From assembly GCF_000946815.1 (NCBI RefSeq), contig NZ_CDRZ01000079.1, forward strand, positions 1 to 44,479: a stretch of 44,479 nucleotides of DNA, given 5' to 3'. Origin of the DNA: Syntrophaceticus schinkii (GTDB lineage Bacteria; Bacillota; DSM-12270; Thermacetogeniales; Thermacetogeniaceae). This document shows, in pieces, positions 26,870 to 35,375 of this stretch (position 1 is its first letter; every line of letters begins with the position of its first letter). Under the pieces are notes generated by a model that was given only the letters and a program-made list of their open reading frames with translations, did no database searches and was not told the DNA's origin. The translations under genes and the position numbers were made by a program.

Positions 26870-29383
26870 CTACACTTTCGTCTTGCTCTCCCGCACCACC
26901 AAATTGACCAGCTTATCCGGAACACAGATCACCCGCGCCAACTCCTTGCCCTTAATCAGATCCTTGACACGTGGTTGGGCAAGCGCAACATTTTCCATCT
27001 CTTTGCCCTTTAATCCTACCGGAATCTTGACATGGTCCCTCACCTTACCGTTGATCTGTACAACAATGGTGATCTCATCTTCCCTGAGGGCGTCTTGATC
27101 CACTTCAGGCCAGTCCTGGTCGTGGACACTGCCCTCTCCACCCACCGCCTCCCAGAGTTCCTCAGCAAGATGGGGTGTAAAGGGCGCCAGGAGAGTGATC
27201 AATGTCTTCACACCCTCCCGAAGTACACCACTGTGCCATGGGAATTCCTTGCTTCCTTCTGTATAGTGATAGAGAGCATTGGTAAGCTCCATGATAGCAC
27301 TCACTGCTGTATTGAAATTGAACCTGGTCTTGATGTCATCCCCCACACGCTTAATTGTCCTGTGGATGATGCGCCGCATATCCTTTTCCGCGGCACCCAG
27401 GAACTCGGTATCATACTGCGATTGAGCATCTTTGATCTCAGGTAATAGATGCTGAACCAATCGCCAGACGCGGTTAATAAATCGATAAGCTCCATCAACA
27501 GCCTCATCGCTCCATTCCAGGTCACGCTCCGGGGGAGCTGCAAAGAGGATAAAGAGCCGTGCGGTATCCGCGCCGTAGTTGCCGATGATCTCCTCTGGGC
27601 TGACGACATTCCCCTTGGATTTGGACATTTTGGCACCCTCTTTCAGGACCATGCCCTGTGTGAGCAGATTGGTAAAGGGCTCATCAACAGGAATCAGATC
27701 GTGATCATAGAGCACCTTGGTGATGAAACGGGAGTACAACAGGTGTAAAATTGCATGTTCCACACCACCGATATACTGGTCAACAGGCATCCAGTAGCGC
27801 ACCTTTTCCGGGTCAAAGGCCCGCTCACTCTCCCTGGGGCTGCAGTAACGCAGAAAATACCAGGTGGAGCAGACAAAGGTATCGAGAGTATCTGTCTCCC
27901 GGCGGGCAGGGGCTCCACACTGGGGACAGGTGGTTTTGAGAAACTCCTCCGCTTTAAGCAAAGGGGATTCACCTGTAGGCTGAAAGGCCACATCCTCCGG
28001 AAGCAGCACCGGAAGATCCCCTTCAGGTACCGGGACAACACCACAGTGATCACAGTAGATGATCGGTATCGGTGCCCCCCAATAGCGCTGCCGGGAAACA
28101 AGCCAATCCCTCAATCGGTAATTGACCTTCTCTTCACCTAAGCCCTTCTCCTGAATATAATCGATGATCTTAAGCCGCGCCACTTCACTGTCCATACCAT
28201 TGAACTCGCCGGAGTTGACCATGACACCGGGTTCAGGATAGGCCTCGGTCATGGTGGCGGCATCCAGGTTATCCCCGATGGGCTGGATGACCACCTTCAC
28301 AGGCAGATCATACTTGCGGGCAAACTCCAGGTCACGCTGGTCATGGGCTGGAACCCCCATCACCGCTCCTGTGCCGTATTCCAGTAAAACGTAGTTGGCC
28401 ACCCAGATGGGTACCTGTTCTCCACTTAATGGATTGGTGGCATAGGCTCCGGTAAAGATCCCTTCCTTTTCCGCTTCAGCAGATGTCCGCTCTATCTCAC
28501 TCTGTTTCTTTACTCTGGCCACAAACTCCCGCACCTTACCGGCTTCTGCTTTATCCTGAATCAGTTCCTCCACCAGGGGATACTCAGGTGCCAGAACCAT
28601 ATAGGAAACACCGAAAATTGTATCCGGGCGTGTGGTAAAAACACTGATTTCTTTGCCATTCTCGGCGGTAAACTTCATCTCGGCACCCTGACTTTTCCCG
28701 ATCCAGTTCTCCTGCATCAATTTAACCTTCTCCGGCCACCCGGTCAGTTTTTCCAGGTCTTCTAAAAGGCGGTCAGCATAGTCGGTGATGCGGAAGAACC
28801 ACTGCTCCAGGTCCTTTTTAATGACCTCACTGTCACACCGCTCACAGCAGCCGGCTACCACCTGTTCATCAGCAAGCACTGTAGCACAGGAAGGACACCA
28901 GTTAACCGCCTGCCTCTTTTTGTAAGCCAGCCCATGATGATAAAGCTGGAGGAACAGCCACTGGGTCCAGCGGTAGTATCCAGGATGGCAAGTGGCCACA
29001 TCCCGGGACCAGTCATAACTCAATCCCATCGCCTTCATCTGCTCTCGCATCTTGTCGATATTCGCCCATGTCCAAGCAGATGGGTGAATGTGGTGTTGAA
29101 TAGCGGCGTTTTCAGCAGGGAGCCCAAAACCATCCCAGCCCATGGGATTGAGCACATTAAAGCCCAGCATCTTGTAAAACCGCGCTACCACATCCCCAAT
29201 AGCGTAATTGCGCACATGCCCCATATGCAAATTACCGGAAGGGTAAGGAAACATCACCAAACAATAGTACTTTTCCTTCTCCGGATCCTCGATCACTCGA
29301 AAAGCGCCTCTCTCCTCCCAGCGCTGCTGCCACTTTTTCTCCACAACTCGAAAATTATATCTGGTTTCCAATTCACTCACCAT
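26870..29383 (-). CDS. leuS: Leucyl-tRNA synthetase
   Basis: Class Ia enzyme that charges tRNA-Leu. It has a HIGH-type motif in [11 protein letters not shown] (about residues 47-57), the CP1 editing domain with the Thr/Asp region [14 protein letters not shown], zinc-like knots ([21 protein letters not shown] and CPQCGAPA), the KMSKS loop [10 protein letters not shown] (about 590), the anticodon-binding domain and the C-terminal tail; 837 residues. The start is ATG 29383 or GTG 29380; both have only a weak ribosome site. It is preceded by a T-box leader with a Leu CUC specifier and by two hairpin repeats between the attenuator and the start codon. Confidence 0.97.
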   Translation of the reverse strand: MVSELETRYNFRVVEKKWQQRWEERGAFRVIEDPEKEKYYCLVMFPYPSGNLHMGHVRNYAIGDVVARFYKMLGFNVLNPMGWDGFGLPAENAAIQHHIHPSAWTWANIDKMREQMKAMGLSYDWSRDVATCHPGYYRWTQWLFLQLYHHGLAYKKRQAVNWCPSCATVLADEQVVAGCCERCDSEVIKKDLEQWFFRITDYADRLLEDLEKLTGWPEKVKLMQENWIGKSQGAEMKFTAENGKEISVFTTRPDTIFGVSYMVLAPEYPLVEELIQDKAEAGKVREFVARVKKQSEIERTSAEAEKEGIFTGAYATNPLSGEQVPIWVANYVLLEYGTGAVMGVPAHDQRDLEFARKYDLPVKVVIQPIGDNLDAATMTEAYPEPGVMVNSGEFNGMDSEVARLKIIDYIQEKGLGEEKVNYRLRDWLVSRQRYWGAPIPIIYCDHCGVVPVPEGDLPVLLPEDVAFQPTGESPLLKAEEFLKTTCPQCGAPARRETDTLDTFVCSTWYFLRYCSPRESERAFDPEKVRYWMPVDQYIGGVEHAILHLLYSRFITKVLYDHDLIPVDEPFTNLLTQGMVLKEGAKMSKSKGNVVSPEEIIGNYGADTARLFILFAAPPERDLEWSDEAVDGAYRFINRVWRLVQHLLPEIKDAQSQYDTEFLGAAEKDMRRIIHRTIKRVGDDIKTRFNFNTAVSAIMELTNALYHYTEGSKEFPWHSGVLREGVKTLITLLAPFTPHLAEELWEAVGGEGSVHDQDWPEVDQDALREDEITIVVQINGKVRDHVKIPVGLKGKEMENVALAQPRVKDLIKGKELARVICVPDKLVNLVVRESKTKV

Positions 29384-29397
29384 CCATCTCTATATTG

Positions 29398-29461
29398 GGT
29401 GACAAGGGGACGGTTCTCCTGTCACCTTCCGCGGGTGACAAAAGGACGGTTCTCTGTCACC
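29398..29461. repeat. Two tandem core-and-arm hairpins (ggtgaca arms) in the leuS leader
   Basis: Copy one: GGTGACA (29398-29404), core AGGGGACGGTTCTCC, TGTCACC (29420-29426). Copy two: GGTGACA (29434-29440), core AAAGGACGGTTCTC, TGTCACC (29455-29461). Both have perfect 7-bp arms. They lie between the T-box terminator and leuS, so they are in the mRNA leader. Confidence 0.8.
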
Positions 29462-29468
29462 ATCCTAT

Positions 29469-29510
29469 TCCCACTTCCCACATCCCACATCCCACTTCCC
29501 ACTTCCCACA
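29469..29510. repeat. Six tandem heptamers TCCCACW
   Basis: The 7-base units TCCCACT, TCCCACA, TCCCACA, TCCCACT, TCCCACT, TCCCACA run without interruption. They lie between the hairpin repeats and the T-box terminator of leuS. A looser phrase of the same kind is near 44000. Confidence 0.75.
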
Positions 29511-29528
29511 TCTCATTTGCCAATCACC

Positions 29529-29564
29529 AAAAAACTCCCGCCCCTAAATCTTAGGGACGGGAGT
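29529..29564 (-). terminator. T-box attenuator terminator of leuS
   Basis: On minus, ACTCCCG-T-CCCTAA, loop GAT, TTAGGG-G-CGGGAGT, then TTTTTT. The 5' half of the stem directly follows the T-box sequence, as needed for the antiterminator switch. It would also end the transcript carrying tRNA-Ala. Confidence 0.93.
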
Positions 29565-29599
29565 TATTCCCGTGGTACCACCCAATTTGGTAAATATAT

Positions 29600-29676
29600 T
29601 GGTGGAGCTGGCGGGAATCGAACCCGCGGCCTCTTCCATGCCAAGGAAGCGCGCTCCCGAACTGCGCCACAGCCCC
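29600..29676 (-). tRNA. tRNA-Ala (anticodon GGC), CCA encoded
   Basis: The 77 bases fold into a full cloverleaf: acceptor GGGGCTG/CAGCTCC with a G3-U70 pair (the alanine identity element), D stem GCGC/GCGC, anticodon stem CTTCC/GGAAG around TTGGCAT (anticodon GGC, reading GCC), variable loop of five, T stem GCGGG/CCCGC with TTCGATT, discriminator A and an encoded CCA. It lies inside the leuS T-box leader, 20 bases upstream of the T-box sequence, and has no promoter of its own visible between Stem I and its 5' end. Confidence 0.97.
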
Positions 29677-29861
29677 ATCTATCTACCCACTTATTATGGC
29701 CTTTAACGCTGCCTGCGTTACCGGCTAATTCTCTTCACCGGTACTGCTCCCGGGCGAGTTCAACCTCCGACTCGGCCACCGGCTCGCACCCCGTTCAACC
29801 GGTTCTCTGAAGGCCTGCCGGAGTGGTTTACTAATCCCGTTCCTTGCATTTGCCGAACTCT

Positions 29862-29890
29862 ATTATATGAAAAATCGCCGACCATGTCAA
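29862..29890 (-). promoter_or_regulatory. Consensus sigma-A promoter of the leuS leader/tRNA-Ala
   Basis: TTGACA (29885-29890), 17 bases, TATAAT (29862-29867): a perfect consensus pair, stronger than any other promoter in the window and in keeping with a stable-RNA gene. Confidence 0.92.
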
Positions 29891-30040
29891 CACGCAGTTT
29901 TTAAAAACCACCAAGGCAGCACCGGCAGATAATAAAACAGAGGCCGGAATCCGGACATGTTGCGAAACCAGCCGAAGCAGTTCTTACAAGCTTCTGGCCT
30001 CCAACCTCCGGCATTAGGCCTCCATTTTTCAGTTAGGTTA

Positions 30041-30070
30041 AAAAAGCAAAAAGCCGTAATTTCCGGCTTC
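30041..30070 (-). terminator. Terminator after the first LuxR-type gene
   Basis: On minus, AAGCCG, GAAATTA, CGGCTT, then TTTGCTTTTTT. It lies about 60 bases beyond the regulator stop at 30130. The rest of 29891-30129 holds only degenerate CCGGAAT-type phrases. Confidence 0.8.
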
Positions 30071-30129
30071 ACAACGTACTTGACATCATAAATGGATTGG
30101 AAAACTTGGCAAAAACGCCTGCTGCTGGA

Positions 30130-30762
30130 CTACTTTGAATCAGATAGCCCCTCCTGCAGGGCTATCGCCTGCGCTTCATGCCGCTTCTTAACCCCCAGTT
30201 TGCGGAAAATGCTGCGCAGGTGGGATTTAACCGTAGACTCAGAGATGTAAAGGTCTGAGGCGATCTCCTGGTTGGTATGTCCCCTGCCAAGCAAGGACAG
30301 CACATCTAACTCCCTCCTGGTAAGAGAACTCAGAAGAAGGGAAGTCTCTGTGGTTCCACGCTTGCCGTTATATTCTTGGCCAAAGCGTGGGATACAAAGC
30401 ACTCCGGCATCTACAATCAGTTCAACCGCATACACTATCTGTTTGGGCAGCAGGCGCACAGGTAAGCAGCCCTTTATACCGGAGCGAACTAATTCAAACA
30501 TATCGTAATTGCTGGGGTCATGCAAGATAATTACAAGTTGGGAGAAGGGGCTTTTAACATTGATCCCGGAAATGACCGGTAATGGGTCATCTGTGTTCAC
30601 TTCCAAGATAATTACATCGGGATAATTATTAGATGCTATCTCAATAATGTCGGTAGTAGGAAATGTACCCAAAACACGAAAGATACTGCTTTTCTTAAAT
30701 GCTGCAGCCAGGCTCTCACGCCACTCCACGGAGTTGCTGCTGATCACGAGGCGATATTTCAG
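30130..30762 (-). CDS. LuxR-type regulator with degenerate receiver (paralogue A)
   Basis: DNA-binding regulator of about 210 residues. The C-terminal LuxR helix-turn-helix reads LTRRELDVLSLLGRGHTNQEIA then ISESTVKSHLRSIFRKLGV. The N-terminal half has the fold pattern of a response-regulator receiver, but the phosphoacceptor position reads IILEV (Glu for Asp) and the usual KP motif near the end is GCLPVRL, so classical phosphorylation is doubtful. By alignment with paralogue B (35918-36547) the start is CTG 30762, five bases behind AAGGAGGGAG; GTG 30747 has no such site. It is the last gene of the surface-protein locus and has its own promoter. Confidence 0.85.
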   Translation of the reverse strand: MKYRLVISSNSVEWRESLAAAFKKSSIFRVLGTFPTTDIIEIASNNYPDVIILEVNTDDPLPVISGINVKSPFSQLVIILHDPSNYDMFELVRSGIKGCLPVRLLPKQIVYAVELIVDAGVLCIPRFGQEYNGKRGTTETSLLLSSLTRRELDVLSLLGRGHTNQEIASDLYISESTVKSHLRSIFRKLGVKKRHEAQAIALQEGLSDSK

Positions 30763-30773
30763 TTTGACTCCCT

Positions 30774-30863
30774 CCTTGAGTAACTTTCTTCTACAACATG
30801 GGAATATAAGCTGGCAAAAAAATTGTCATATCCTTCAACACGCTGACTAAATATTACTCAAGG
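30774..30863 (-). promoter_or_regulatory. Inverted repeat CCTTGAGTAA/TTACTCAAGG spanning promoter and ribosome site
   Basis: Perfect 10-base arms at 30774-30783 and 30854-30863, 70 bases apart. The upstream arm lies between the -35 and -10 boxes; the downstream arm runs into the AAGGAGG of the regulator. The same arms stand at the same two places ahead of paralogue B. It may be a protein operator or an RNA stem hiding the ribosome site. Confidence 0.65.
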
Positions 30864-30879
30864 ATTAGTTCTTTATCAA
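30851..30879 (-). promoter_or_regulatory. Sigma-A promoter of LuxR paralogue A
   Basis: TTGATA (30874-30879), 17 bases, TAATAT (30851-30856). The spacer contains CCTTGAG, shared with the promoter of paralogue B. Confidence 0.75.
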
Positions 30880-31015
30880 CCGGCAATTTTCCTCCCAAGT
30901 TTATGTCGTTATAATAATTTCTAGAAAATATATGGCACCTTATGACTATGTAATACGCTGCAACTCCGTCCCAGGAGGAAAGCACAAAACTGATTTTACC
31001 AATATTGTCCTGCCA

Positions 31016-31822
31016 TCAGGCATAAATGTTTTGAGGCATCATTTTCGCGAGTGCTTTCGCCTTAAAAAAAACGCCAAACACCACCGCCACCGTACCCACA
31101 AGATAAAAGAAATAAACAGTCCCTCCTGTTCTCGGCAGCAATGCAGACTTTACTTTAGACACAGCCTGATCGCTGATCGATCCTACAACTTCCAATGCTT
31201 CGGCTGTCAGTGTAACCCCAAAGTCGTAAGAGTGGTTCTGGCATGCCCCTTGCAGCACATGATACTCAAGGGCACAGGGTAAAATATCACCTGGATACAG
31301 ATTCTGTTCAGATCCTTCTGTCCAGCGAACCTCCAGTATTGCATCTTCCGGCGCAGTGGCGTTTTTTATCATTCTTCTATCCTCGTAGAGGTAATATACC
31401 TGCCCACTCTCCAGTGTAAATGTTTTTCCCTCCCATATGAATATCGCATTACCTACCTTTACAGCAATTTCCCCGAAATTCTTCACCCCAATGTCGACCT
31501 TATTATAATAAGAAGGATAGGCATTCTTTACATCTATTTTAATAGTATCAATTGCACCGTTTTTATTTGTATCCTGCAGATTCAGACTGGTTGCTCCGAC
31601 ATCCTTGCCCTCGGAGATAGGGCGGGCATTTTTTAGCCCGGGCTCACAGGTTAGGTCTGGCCCCCAATCTCCCTGGGAAACGGAATCACTAAATATCCCC
31701 CATTTGAATTTGCTGGTCTGGGAGGCAGAACCTGAATTGCGGTTCGGCCAGTTTGTAAAGCCAAAACTCATCAAAGAAAGAGCAATCAATAGACTTAACA
31801 CAGCACAGGCAGATCTGTTCAT
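31016..31822 (-). CDS. Secreted TasA/camelysin-like protein with LPXTG-type wall anchor
   Basis: 268 residues. The N-terminal signal peptide reads CAVLSLLIALSLMSFGFTNW, with the SFGFTNW ending typical of SipW-processed precursors. The middle is a beta-rich extracellular domain with SLNLQDTNKNGAIDTIKI, a Ca-like DxNxNGxID phrase, and a pair of cysteines (ILPCALEYHVLQGACQ). The C-terminus has LLPRTGG, a hydrophobic helix and KAKALAK, i.e. an LPXTG sorting signal. GGGGGGGG precedes the ATG. It is the last structural gene of the locus; no sortase gene is in the window. Confidence 0.75.
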   Translation of the reverse strand: MNRSACAVLSLLIALSLMSFGFTNWPNRNSGSASQTSKFKWGIFSDSVSQGDWGPDLTCEPGLKNARPISEGKDVGATSLNLQDTNKNGAIDTIKIDVKNAYPSYYNKVDIGVKNFGEIAVKVGNAIFIWEGKTFTLESGQVYYLYEDRRMIKNATAPEDAILEVRWTEGSEQNLYPGDILPCALEYHVLQGACQNHSYDFGVTLTAEALEVVGSISDQAVSKVKSALLPRTGGTVYFFYLVGTVAVVFGVFFKAKALAKMMPQNIYA

Positions 31823-31902
31823 TTTTTACCCCCCCCCTTTGCAGTAGCAAAACCCCTTAGCGGCAACCAGGCGTAAACTGGCTGGAAGCCTAATCATTGT
31901 TT

Positions 31903-33060
31903 TCAATCTCTAGCAGGCTGAACAGCTTCACCAGATGGAAAAACAGTCTCCATATCATTTTGCAGAGTAACAACCTCGAAATCCGTGATCGTGTATTGAT
32001 AAAAAGTTAGCCCATCAAGGACATAACATCTTGGTTTCATCTCAGGAGCAGTTGCATCCTGAAAGATAAGCGGTTTGCCTGCCTCATCAGCCACCTTGAT
32101 CAGATCATCAATCGAACCCAGTGGAACAAAAACCAAATCATCGGGAACCGAAAACTCCTTACCCGCTTTTACCAGGCGATCCCTGTACTGTCTCCAAATT
32201 AAGTCCGCCTCCCTTACCGGCACAGGCTCCTTCACTTCAGTCCACAGCAGAAGGATAGCCCCTAGTACAGTCAATATTCCTAAGAAGAGAACAGCTCTCA
32301 TCCTCCTGTCCTGCAGCCTCGGGTTGGGAACCATTTCCGCTGCCCTCAAAGCACCGGAGTCCTCGGGAGATAAAGTGCCGCCAATCTTAAACTTCCCTGA
32401 TGCCAGGGGAATCTCCATAGATGGAGTTAACTTCTCACTGGACTTCCCGGCCGTTGACTCAGCTACCACATTGATATCAGCCCGAACAACGACCCTGGGT
32501 TCTCTGGAACTTACCCCCAGTTGTTCATTGGCTTTTCTAAGGTACTCCTGGTAGGGCTCAAGGTTAAAGGAAAATGGCCTGCTGAAAGAAATTGTCTTGC
32601 CCTCTTCCTCCAATACAGTTTCAGGAACCAGGGGAAATTCTTTTCTCCACATCTCTGGAGCCTCAACAACAGCTACAACACCATAAATAACCTTCAGCTT
32701 CGCCGGTTGATCAGCTGTATAGCGATATGAAAAATCGGTATCAATCGATTCTACCAATTTGGAGTAGTAGACCTCATCCGAATCCAAATAAGTCTCACTG
32801 AGTATGGTATTTGGTTTGAGCTGCACCCTGTAATCCATCTTCCCCTGATGCTGGAAACTATAAATCGGAACATTTTTTTTGATCATCAGCGGTTCCCCGA
32901 AAACCCTGTAAATGTTGTAAACAGATAAAACCATCAATAGACCCACTATCGCCAAGAGAAAAAACCTTGTTTTCTTTCCCAAACCTATTTTACGCAGGTA
33001 CATACCATATCCCATTCCTCTCCAATAAAATTCCCGGGGTTCATCTATTTCAACCTCCAA
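31903..33060 (-). CDS. Bitopic membrane protein, DUF5305-like
   Basis: Up to 385 residues. One membrane helix near residues 32-50 (RFFLLAIVGLLMVLSVYNIY), a large extracellular beta-rich domain (about 55-255), a second helix (VLFLGILTVLGAILLLW, about 259-275) and a cytoplasmic C-terminal domain of about 110 residues. It resembles the DUF5305 proteins that accompany SipW-type signal peptidases; function unknown. The frame opens with TTG 33060, but the first residues derive from a GGAAGTCGGAT-type repeat, and ATG 33015 or 33003, behind GGAGAGGA, are better starts. Probably a partner in assembly of the secreted proteins on either side. Confidence 0.65.
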   Translation of the reverse strand: MEVEIDEPREFYWRGMGYGMYLRKIGLGKKTRFFLLAIVGLLMVLSVYNIYRVFGEPLMIKKNVPIYSFQHQGKMDYRVQLKPNTILSETYLDSDEVYYSKLVESIDTDFSYRYTADQPAKLKVIYGVVAVVEAPEMWRKEFPLVPETVLEEEGKTISFSRPFSFNLEPYQEYLRKANEQLGVSSREPRVVVRADINVVAESTAGKSSEKLTPSMEIPLASGKFKIGGTLSPEDSGALRAAEMVPNPRLQDRRMRAVLFLGILTVLGAILLLWTEVKEPVPVREADLIWRQYRDRLVKAGKEFSVPDDLVFVPLGSIDDLIKVADEAGKPLIFQDATAPEMKPRCYVLDGLTFYQYTITDFEVVTLQNDMETVFPSGEAVQPARD

Positions 33061-33183
33061 CCTTCGGGTATCCGACTTCCGTTTTCAAGGCGGGCAACTT
33101 TTCCCAAAGGCTAACGTTCAGCCACCTAAAATCACTGGGACACCATGCGATTGCTTTATTGATTCGGGGCCTTCTACAGGGGT

Positions 33184-34358
33184 CTAACCGGAGATAATAA
33201 ATTTCCTGATCGCTATGGAAGCCCACCCCACCCGGGGTATTTTCAGCACAACCTTTCCCATCACCTGTTCAGGCTTGACCGGTTGATCCGCTTCTTTGTT
33301 GTCATCCCCTTTGGTAATAAAAGCTTTAGAAGAACCATCCCCCTCTATGGTGATCACCCGGTGAACAATTGGAATCGGGGAGTCCTTGACTCTATACGAA
33401 ATCACATCACCAACATCAAGAAGACTGGGGTTTTTTTGTGCAACAATGACGATGTCACCCACTTCAATCGATGGGCGCATGCTTCCGCTGTAGATAACCG
33501 CAGGCTTTACAGGGAATACCCCTAATGAGAACCAGATGGCAATTACCGCGGCCACACTGAAGGCTGCTGCGCTGACAATCCCCTGTTCACCTCTTTTTTT
33601 CCTGCGGCAGCAAGGAGCAAGTTGAAAAGAGAAATATTCCTGGATAATGCCCAGTGCTACCACAGGCACTGCCGTGCCAACGAGAGCCTTCATCGCCCAG
33701 TTGAGATCCGGAAGAACCGGGCTGAACCATTCAAAGGCTTGCAGTACCCCTCTGTAGGCGATGGCAGGGAGCGGGCCGCCCCACATAGCGAGAATCGATG
33801 CCAGCAGGTGCTCCAAAGACAGGGGAAGGCATGTGGAACCCAAAAAACTCGTCCAAGCTTCCAGTGTGCCCCCCACAGGGGGAATCTGCCCCAGGGGAAG
33901 ATCGATCAGGGTGTAGAGCAAGGCTACCAACACCGGGAGCAAAACTGCGGGCTTACGCAGAACTCTGTTTACTAGCCACGCTCTGCTCAGCTCCATCCCT
34001 ATAAGGCTGTGCCAACATAAATTAGATTGATGAGAACCCCTTTGATGGTAAAGGAATAGGGGCTTTTACCAAAACCATTAAAGAACCCGGCCACCACCAT
34101 CAAATAGATTTGAAAAAAAGCAACACCCAGCGCAAATTTGATTAAGAAGGGACGCATTCGTGTTTTGCCAATACTATTTACAGACGGCAGGCGCAGGATA
34201 ATAACGGCCAGCATCCCCCAGAAAGCCGGCCGAATAATATAAGCTATATAGAACGCATTAACAAAAGGCGATAAAACAAGATTTAAGAGCAACGGAACAG
34301 AGAGTACCGCTGCCAATAAAATCAACCAGTTCCACTGTGGTTTATGGTTCCAGTTCAC
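33184..34358 (-). CDS. Large SipW/ER-type signal peptidase I, one-base frameshift
   Basis: Integral membrane peptidase that should process the two secreted proteins of this locus. The catalytic domain (last 120 residues) has YSGSMRPSIEVGDIV with the Ser, HRVITIEG with His where bacterial type I enzymes have Lys (the ER/SipW type), and TKGDDNKEAD. Before it lies a long hydrophobic region (about 8-9 helices). As given, a first frame from GTG 34358 (AAGGTGAG four bases upstream) ends at 33999 after YVGTAL, and a second opens at 33996 with MELSRAW. Related clostridial proteins, as I recall them, run straight through (…FVGTLLVGRELVRSYLVN). One missing C near 34005 restores 391 residues. Confidence 0.8.
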
Positions 34359-34632
34359 ATATCTCACCTTTTTTTGCTCATTAGCGAAATTTCTGCTGCT
34401 TCCACAGTTCTGCATACAGGCAGAGCAAAAGTCTGCCTGCATTCAGAATAAAATCGATATATCGTATTATCGCAACGGTCTAATATCGGCTTTCATTCCA
34501 CTGGACAGCCTCTAGCTAAATGGAAAATTGGTAGGTACTATCCTGTCTCCTGGGCGTTGAGGTCTACAACACCGAAAAAACCGTTGTGTAGATCTGCTCC
34601 CCCCGCCAAGGTAAGGATGCATCATAAATTTT

Positions 34633-34661
34633 GGCATGGTGGGGGTCTCCCCCACCATGCC
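34633..34661 (-). other. Strong intercistronic hairpin between tasA-like and signal peptidase genes
   Basis: Perfect 13-bp stem GGCATGGTGGGGG/CCCCCACCATGCC with a 3-base loop and no T-run on either side. It is placed 25 bases behind the tasA-like stop. It may protect the upstream mRNA or reduce readthrough so that the structural protein is made in excess of the peptidase. Confidence 0.6.
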
Positions 34662-34685
34662 TACAATATCTCTCAACAAAAAATT

Positions 34686-35375
34686 TTACGCAGCAGGTCC
34701 GGGCCCAACCTCATTCCACTGGGAGAAAATGAGTTTGACTAAACCATAAAAATTAGCATCTTGCGGGGCAATTCGTTTATTACATCCGCAACCAATTGTT
34801 TCCTGAATATACAGATTTACCGATACATCAATATATCCATCTTTATGAAGCTGGATATACTTAAGAGCATTGGCAAGACCTTCCCAACTTGCGTTACTTG
34901 AATCTGACGCAATTGTCCTATCTTCCGCAGCCAGTCCATGGGATTCCGGATTAACCACATGGATCTCCCAGTCCGCCACTTTGATAAAGTTGCCCAATCC
35001 TTTAGGATCTTGACAAGCGAGAATTTTTAGTTCCTCCACCTTAACAGGCACAGTGCCCAAACCGTTAATTCGGAAGCTAAAACCCGGTTTGTACCACGGA
35101 TAAGCGTTTTCGATGTTGACGACAAGCGTTGTGTTGCATTCTGTAGTAACTGTACAGCTGGCAACATCCTTGCCTTCCCAGTTATCACCTGGTGGATAAT
35201 TGGGGTCGGCCCCCAAGTCAGTGGTTTCACCCGCCTCAATGTTGACTCCTACATTACCTGTTGCTACACTGCCTTCGAATTTCACATAGTCAGACCACTT
35301 GGCAAACCCAAAGCCCATCATGGCCAGGGCAAGCACTGCGACCAAACAAATTATCATGATCTTTTTGGATTTCAT
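34686..35375 (-). CDS. TasA/camelysin-like secreted protein
   Basis: 229 residues from ATG 35375 (GAGGAGG nine bases upstream; an ATG six codons earlier is part of that site). The signal peptide MKSKKIMIICLVAVLALAMM is followed by GFGFAKWSD, a SipW-type processing region. The mature part is beta-rich, with SVATGNVGVNIEAG and VNIENAYPWYKPGFSFRINGLG, the latter close in phrase to VKNAYPSYYNKVDIGVKNFG of the LPXTG protein. It has cysteines but no sorting signal. By family it would be a fibre-forming or surface-layer matrix protein of biofilm or spore coat. First structural gene of the locus. Confidence 0.75.
   Translation of the reverse strand: MKSKKIMIICLVAVLALAMMGFGFAKWSDYVKFEGSVATGNVGVNIEAGETTDLGADPNYPPGDNWEGKDVASCTVTTECNTTLVVNIENAYPWYKPGFSFRINGLGTVPVKVEELKILACQDPKGLGNFIKVADWEIHVVNPESHGLAAEDRTIASDSSNASWEGLANALKYIQLHKDGYIDVSVNLYIQETIGCGCNKRIAPQDANFYGLVKLIFSQWNEVGPGPAA

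Larger units (their letters stand above)
29529..29855 (-). promoter_or_regulatory. leuS T-box riboswitch (Leu CUC specifier) interrupted by a tRNA-Ala gene
   Basis: On minus, a transcript start near 29855 is followed by a Stem I-like region (about 29850-29715). It includes an AGTA turn, the distal GGTGCGAGCCGG region and GAACTCGCC, where CTC at 29758-29756 is the likely leucine specifier. A short stem phrase (ACGCAGGCAGCGTT) follows. The T-box sequence TGGTACCACGGG is at about 29580-29569, with the terminator behind it. Between these halves lies a complete tRNA-Ala (29600-29676). Family knowledge: uncharged tRNA-Leu pairs with specifier and T-box to block termination. Confidence 0.9.

Noticed and set aside
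29469-29510. Possible CRISPR array (regular heptamers)
   Set aside because: Units are only seven bases and directly adjacent, with no spacers and no cas genes.
29517-29810. 97-residue plus-strand open frame
   Set aside because: It runs across the T-box terminator and the tRNA-Ala gene in antisense.
31016-31822. Treating the LPXTG protein as a second plain TasA
   Set aside because: LLPRTGG, a hydrophobic helix and basic residues at the C-terminus form a sorting signal that the tasA-like protein lacks.
33999-34442. Separate cysteine-containing membrane protein upstream of the signal peptidase
   Set aside because: Its end joins the signal peptidase start in the next frame with one added base, matching full-length relatives; the Cys-rich N-terminus lies before the better GTG start at 34358.
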